A stretch of 18,379 nucleotides of DNA from positions 1-18,379 of the forward strand of contig JACETA010000005.1 of assembly GCA_013911545.1 (NCBI GenBank), given 5' to 3'. The notes under the pieces are model-generated. The model was given only the letters and a program-made list of their open reading frames with translations. It was not told where the DNA came from and made no database searches. Shown here in pieces: positions 15,214-18,379 of the stretch. Each line of letters starts with the position of its first letter. Positions within the stretch are counted from its first letter, which is position 1. The translations under genes were made by a program, and so were the position numbers. Source of the DNA: Chloroflexota bacterium (lineage in GTDB: Bacteria > Chloroflexota > Dehalococcoidia > Lucifugimonadales > Lucifugimonadaceae).

Positions 15214-15240
15214 TTGACAAAATATTTATTTTTATATAAT
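15214..15240 (+). promoter_or_regulatory. Promoter of the small HTH-like gene
   Basis: Consensus TTGACA (15214-15219) and consensus TATAAT (15235-15240) are 15 bp apart, shorter than the usual 16-18. A leader of about 20 bases with AAGGA (15258-15262) precedes the ATG at 15269. Confidence 0.5.
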
Positions 15241-15268
15241 TTTGTTTTTAATTAATTAAGGAAAATAA

Positions 15269-15502
15269 ATGCCAGATATAAAAAAATCAAAGAAGATGAC
15301 ACAGGTTGAAAAGAAGTACAGAAGGCCTTTAGAACGTCTTTTACCTGAACTGATTAATGATAATGGCTTAACTTCAACAGCTAAGGAATTAGGTATAGGA
15401 AAAGCTCTTCTAGGTTATTGGTTGTTAAAATTGCAGATTAGAGTTGTCAGAATTGCTCTTGGACCTAACCAAAAAATTGAAATTACTACTGAGGGAGACT
15501 AA
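15269..15502 (+). CDS. Small basic protein with Fis-like helix-turn-helix
   Basis: This 77-residue protein has a Lys/Arg-rich N-terminus (1-24). Residues ~21-57 read as helices with LTSTAKELGIGKALLGYWLLKL at 34-55 overall. The TAKELGIGKALLGYWLLKLQI part follows the Fis-type helix-turn-helix pattern (A-x-x-L-G-I-x-x-x-x-L-x-x-x-L-x-x-L-x-I), with an unusual GYW in the recognition helix. It ends in a short predicted strand-turn-strand (RVVRIAL, then QKIEITT). It is probably a DNA-binding protein, but no family name can be given. It has the strongest promoter elements in the window and an AAGGA ribosome site 6 bp before the ATG. Its last 17 bases overlap the convergent larB gene. The isolated position after a long AT-rich gap suggests its own transcription unit. 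Confidence 0.7.
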   Translation: MPDIKKSKKMTQVEKKYRRPLERLLPELINDNGLTSTAKELGIGKALLGYWLLKLQIRVVRIALGPNQKIEITTEGD

Positions 15503-16250
15503 ACGTTTTTATAATTGAGCAGGCCAAGAAACCTGCGCCAAATCCATTATCTATATTAACAACACCTATTCCAGGGCTACAGCTATTTAACATCCCTAGT
15601 AGTGCAGCAAGGCCTTCATAGCTAGTCCCGTACCCAATGCTAGTTGGCACAGATATTACAGGACATGAGCTTAAGCCGCTTACTACACTTGCTAGCGCTC
15701 CTTCCATGCCAGCAACTACAATTATAATTTTTGATTCTTGAATTGTTTCAATATGATTTAATATTCTTGATATTCCAGCAACCCCAACATCATATATTTT
15801 TTTTACTTCATATCCATGACTTTTAATTGTAAATATGGCCTCTTCAGCTACTGGTATATCAGTTGTACCAGCAGAAATAACAAGAATGCCCTTATCATTT
15901 AAAGGTTCATCTTTATCTGATATCAAAGCAATTTTACCTTTTTTGTTATATTTAATTTTTTTGCCAAACTCTTGAATTAAAACTTCTAATTTTTTTTGAC
16001 TAAGCCTTGTTATTAATACCTTTGTAGAAATATTTAATATTCTTTTTGAGATCTCTACAATATCTTTAATTTCCTTTCCTTCTGCAAAAATCACCTCAGG
16101 AAATTCCTTAAAAACTGATCTGGCATGATCAATTGTTGCTGAACCAATAGATTCACTTAAGTTATTCAATAATAGTTTTTCTGCCTCTTCAGGAGAAAGT
16201 TCATTATTTTTTAATTTATTTAATATTGATTTTATTGGGTTGTCGGGCAA
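15486..16250 (-). CDS. larB: Nickel-pincer cofactor biosynthesis protein LarB
   Basis: LarB (254 residues here) carboxylates and hydrolyses nicotinic acid adenine dinucleotide, the first step towards the nickel-pincer nucleotide cofactor of LarA-type racemases. The N-terminal part has NELSPEEAEKLL (16-27) and FPEVIFAEGK (50-59). The C-terminal half resembles the PurE/NCAIR mutase fold: SAGTTDIPVAEEA (126-138), DVGVAGISR (154-162), VAGMEGALASVV (179-190), VPTSIGYG (201-208) and LLGMLNSCSPG (218-228). C224 matches the catalytic Cys of LarB. It ends NIDNGFGAG, as usual. The start is uncertain: TTG at 16250 gives the expected N-terminus, with no clear Shine-Dalgarno sequence, and an in-frame stop lies five codons upstream. 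LarC, LarE and LarA are not in the window. It is divergent from dnaN and overlaps the 3' end of the HTH-like gene. Confidence 0.9.
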   Translation of the reverse strand: MPDNPIKSILNKLKNNELSPEEAEKLLLNNLSESIGSATIDHARSVFKEFPEVIFAEGKEIKDIVEISKRILNISTKVLITRLSQKKLEVLIQEFGKKIKYNKKGKIALISDKDEPLNDKGILVISAGTTDIPVAEEAIFTIKSHGYEVKKIYDVGVAGISRILNHIETIQESKIIIVVAGMEGALASVVSGLSSCPVISVPTSIGYGTSYEGLAALLGMLNSCSPGIGVVNIDNGFGAGFLACSIIKTFSLPQ

Positions 16251-16332
16251 TTTATTTAATTCAATTTAATTTAGGGATATTGTAATATTAGATAATAATA
16301 CTGTTTACTACATAAGATGTTAAGAGGGAAAA

Positions 16333-17466
16333 ATGCAATTTAATTGCTTGCAAGACAATATAAGCAAAGGTCTTGCTAATGTTAGTAGGGCAGTTGCTCA
16401 ACGAGCTCCATTACCAATTACACAAAATGTTTTAATAGAAGCTCAAGATTCAAAATTAAAAATAACCGCAACTAACCTTGAAATTGCTATTAGCACTTGG
16501 GTTACAGCAGAAGTGTCTGAAGGGGGTTCTTTAACTCTGCCTGCAAGAATGTTAACCGATTTTATTAATTCATTGCCAAGTGGAGAAAAAGTAGAAATTA
16601 AAAAAGCTAAAGATAGAGCTGCAGTTGAAATAGTCTGTAACACATTTAATGGAAGAATTTCTGGTACTCCTGCAGATGAATTTCCTCCTATCCCTGAATC
16701 GTCTGAGTCACCGGTTATTTCAATATCTTCTAAAGAATTAAAAAAATCTCTTGGTCGTGTTGCTCTTGTATCTGCAACAGATGATTCTAGGCCAGTTTTG
16801 ATGGGTGTGAAGGTTGATATTGATAATGAGTGGATAACTCTGGCTGCTGCGGATGGATTTAGGCTAGCAGTTGATAAAATTTCAATATCTGGCGATGAAA
16901 ACTCTAATTCATCTGCCATTGTTCCCGGCAAGACCATGCTTGAAATTGAGCGCCTAATTGATGATTCTAGCCAATCCACTATTCAAGTCTCAATTACAGA
17001 TTCTTCAAACCAAATAATGTTTAATATGGAAAATATTCAAGTTATATCACAACTAATTCAAGGGCAATTTCCAGATTATGAAAAGTTAATTCCTAATTCA
17101 TCTACAACACAAACACTTGTAGACAGAACAAAGTTACTTCAATCTATTAAAGCTGCATCGATATTCGCAAGAGATGGGAGTGGAATTATAAAATTTGTTA
17201 TGGATAAAAATAGTAAGAAATTAAGTATATTATCCAATGCAGAGGAAATGGGGGACCTTGAAAATGACATAGATGCTGATGTGAACGGAGATGACTCAAA
17301 GGTTGCTTTTAATAGCAAGTTCCTTCAAGATGTCGTTGGAGTTCTTGATACTCCTCAAATCAAGATAGACACATCATCTCCTTCTAGCCCAGGTGTTTTT
17401 ACTGAAAAATCAAATGGAGATTCCAATTACAGGCATGTAATAATGCCAATGTTTGTGCAGTGGTAA
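16333..17466 (+). CDS. dnaN: DNA polymerase III beta subunit (sliding clamp)
   Basis: DnaN (377 residues here) is the ring-shaped processivity clamp that tethers polymerase III to DNA and recruits repair and initiation-control proteins. The three clamp domains are visible at about 1-125, 126-250 and 251-377. Markers are the N-terminal MQFNCLQDNISKGL, LPITQNVLIEA (27-37), a FPPIPE segment near 118 at the domain 1-2 junction, LAAADGFRLA in domain 2, GQFPDYEKLIP at the domain 2-3 boundary, and the C-terminal HVIMPMFVQW, which normally lies next to the client-binding pocket. Length is normal and the gene looks intact. GAGGG ends 4 bp before the ATG. It is not beside dnaA or recF: the upstream neighbour is divergent larB and the downstream one a convergent aldolase gene, with 1 bp between stops. 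Confidence 0.96.
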   Translation: MQFNCLQDNISKGLANVSRAVAQRAPLPITQNVLIEAQDSKLKITATNLEIAISTWVTAEVSEGGSLTLPARMLTDFINSLPSGEKVEIKKAKDRAAVEIVCNTFNGRISGTPADEFPPIPESSESPVISISSKELKKSLGRVALVSATDDSRPVLMGVKVDIDNEWITLAAADGFRLAVDKISISGDENSNSSAIVPGKTMLEIERLIDDSSQSTIQVSITDSSNQIMFNMENIQVISQLIQGQFPDYEKLIPNSSTTQTLVDRTKLLQSIKAASIFARDGSGIIKFVMDKNSKKLSILSNAEEMGDLENDIDADVNGDDSKVAFNSKFLQDVVGVLDTPQIKIDTSSPSSPGVFTEKSNGDSNYRHVIMPMFVQW

Positions 17467-17467
17467 T

Positions 17468-18214
17468 CTATAAATTTTTTAATCTATCAATTTCAGATTT
17501 TAATTGATCTGTTCCTAAGCTTAATGGGTCAGCTATATTCATGAAGTTGTAACCTTTTTTTATCCATTGCTCACATTTATCAGTTCCAACAAATGTAGAA
17601 CCAAGCACCTTGCCTGCTGTAGTTGCCTTTTCAACAAGATCTTCCATGATATTAACTATTTTTTCATTGTGAATATCTCCGTGTATCCCCATGCTTGCAG
17701 AAAGGTCGGTTGGGCCAACAATTAATATGTCATATCCATCAACTGAAAGTATTTCATCGATATTAGATAGTGACTCAAGACTTTCCATTTGAAGAAGGAG
17801 TAGGTTTTCATTTTTATCTTTTTCAAAAACTTCATCAAGGGTAAGATCTAAGTAACTTGCAAACCATGGCGCAATTCCTCTTTCTCCTTGCGGGGGATAT
17901 CTGGAATATTTAACTGCTTTTTCAGCTTCAGCAGCAGTGTCTACTTGAGGGATCATAACCCCTGATGCTCCTATATCATAAGCTCTTTTAATTAAATCAG
18001 GATGATTCCAGCCAACCCTTATAATTGGCATTATGTTATTTAATCTGGCATCTATAGCAATAGGGGCAATTGTTTCAAAAGAGTACGGCGAATGCTCTAG
18101 ACATATCCAAAGCCAGTCAGGTTTGCATTGGAAAATTTTTTTTGCAATAAACTGATCATTGCTAAAAATTCCAGTTCCAATTAGAGGTCTATTTTGCTTT
18201 AATATATTCTTCAT
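17468..18214 (-). CDS. HpcH/HpaI-type class II aldolase
   Basis: This 248-residue metal-dependent pyruvate aldolase would cleave or form 4-hydroxy-2-oxo acids, as 4-hydroxy-2-oxoheptanedioate aldolase does in aromatic degradation or 2-dehydro-3-deoxyglucarate aldolase in sugar-acid degradation. Family residues in order are the general base H41 in LEHSPYS, R66 in IIRVGWN (pyruvate enolate Arg), GVMIPQVD (85-92), YPPQGERG (106-113), metal ligand E144 in LQMES, and metal ligand D170 in VGPTDLSASMG. Everything needed for catalysis is present. The native substrate cannot be read. The start is ATG at 18214 with no Shine-Dalgarno sequence. A TATAGT lies 13 bp upstream on the minus strand, so the leader would be only a few bases. 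Its stop is 1 bp from the convergent dnaN stop. Confidence 0.88.
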   Translation of the reverse strand: MKNILKQNRPLIGTGIFSNDQFIAKKIFQCKPDWLWICLEHSPYSFETIAPIAIDARLNNIMPIIRVGWNHPDLIKRAYDIGASGVMIPQVDTAAEAEKAVKYSRYPPQGERGIAPWFASYLDLTLDEVFEKDKNENLLLLQMESLESLSNIDEILSVDGYDILIVGPTDLSASMGIHGDIHNEKIVNIMEDLVEKATTAGKVLGSTFVGTDKCEQWIKKGYNFMNIADPLSLGTDQLKSEIDRLKNL

Positions 18215-18379
18215 AATTGCTTTATTAACTATATATATTAATCAAAAAAAAATTATTATCCAATAATAAAAATTTTAGGTTTAAATTAAGTTCAATTCTT
18301 ACAAAGAAATTACAAGCTTTTTTTAACACAAAAAACGCCGTAATAAATTTAAAGATTTAAATTATTTAATGATATATAT
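18215..18379. other. AT-rich intergenic sequence to the window edge
   Basis: No coding region or RNA is seen. It includes the probable -10 (TATAGT at 18228-18233, minus strand) of the aldolase gene. Confidence 0.5.

Larger units (their letters stand above)
14910..15268. other. Extremely AT-rich intergenic region (359 bp)
   Basis: No ORF, tRNA or recognisable structured RNA is seen. From about 15040 to 15250 the sequence is almost only A and T, with many chance TATAAT-like words. I saw no canonical DnaA box (TTATCCACA or close variants). The left part holds a weak hairpin followed by a T run, and the right end holds the promoter of the small HTH-like gene. Confidence 0.7.

Noticed and set aside
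14910..16332. Replication origin near dnaN
   Set aside because: dnaA is absent, no canonical DnaA box was seen, and dnaN is often unlinked from the origin. AT-richness alone is not evidence.

Overview
The window is very AT-rich outside one gene and densely packed, with alternating strands, tiny gaps and several mRNAs that look leaderless. This is the style of a streamlined free-living, probably planktonic, bacterium. The gene set would fit an AT-rich relative of the marine SAR202 group (Chloroflexota): an alpha-hydroxy-acid dehydrogenase, an SDR, a zinc alcohol dehydrogenase, an HpcH-type aldolase, LarB and a beta clamp not next to dnaA. That placement is inferred from gene content and recalled protein style, not from a search, and is of moderate to low confidence.

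Layout. Positions 1-427 (minus) hold the start of a primary-type sigma factor. Positions 537-2887 (plus) hold a coupled pair, a PLP aminotransferase and an M20 amidohydrolase. Positions 2884-8312 hold alternating metabolic genes: an SDR (minus), an FMN-dependent alpha-hydroxy-acid dehydrogenase (plus), a zinc alcohol dehydrogenase (minus), a threonine-synthase-like enzyme (plus) and a class I aminotransferase (minus). A tRNA-Arg(UCU) lies directly upstream of the last of these. Positions 8527-14909 (plus) are the accessory core. They encode a 1501-residue lipoprotein with a FecR-like domain, D-x-x-G-N motifs, Gly-Gly-Pro runs and a Pro-Ala tail. It is followed after 23 bp by a membrane protein that fuses a vitamin-K-carboxylase-like HTTM domain to a DCC thiol-oxidoreductase domain. 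Next come a 359-bp extremely AT-rich gap, a 77-residue HTH-like protein, larB (minus), dnaN (plus) and an HpcH/HpaI-type aldolase (minus).

How the genes may work together. Most of the metabolic genes act on amino acids, hydroxy acids or keto acids: deacylation, transamination, oxidation of 2-hydroxy acids, alcohol oxidation and retro-aldol cleavage. LarB makes part of the nickel-pincer cofactor used by lactate-racemase-type enzymes, but no other lar gene is visible. The lipoprotein and HTTM-DCC pair looks like one transcription unit and is the best candidate for an undescribed system: a surface protein and a possible membrane maturation enzyme for it.

Architecture. All five convergent gene pairs overlap or stand 1 bp apart, leaving no room for ordinary terminators between them. 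One divergent gap carries a perfectly palindromic -10 box that could serve both directions.
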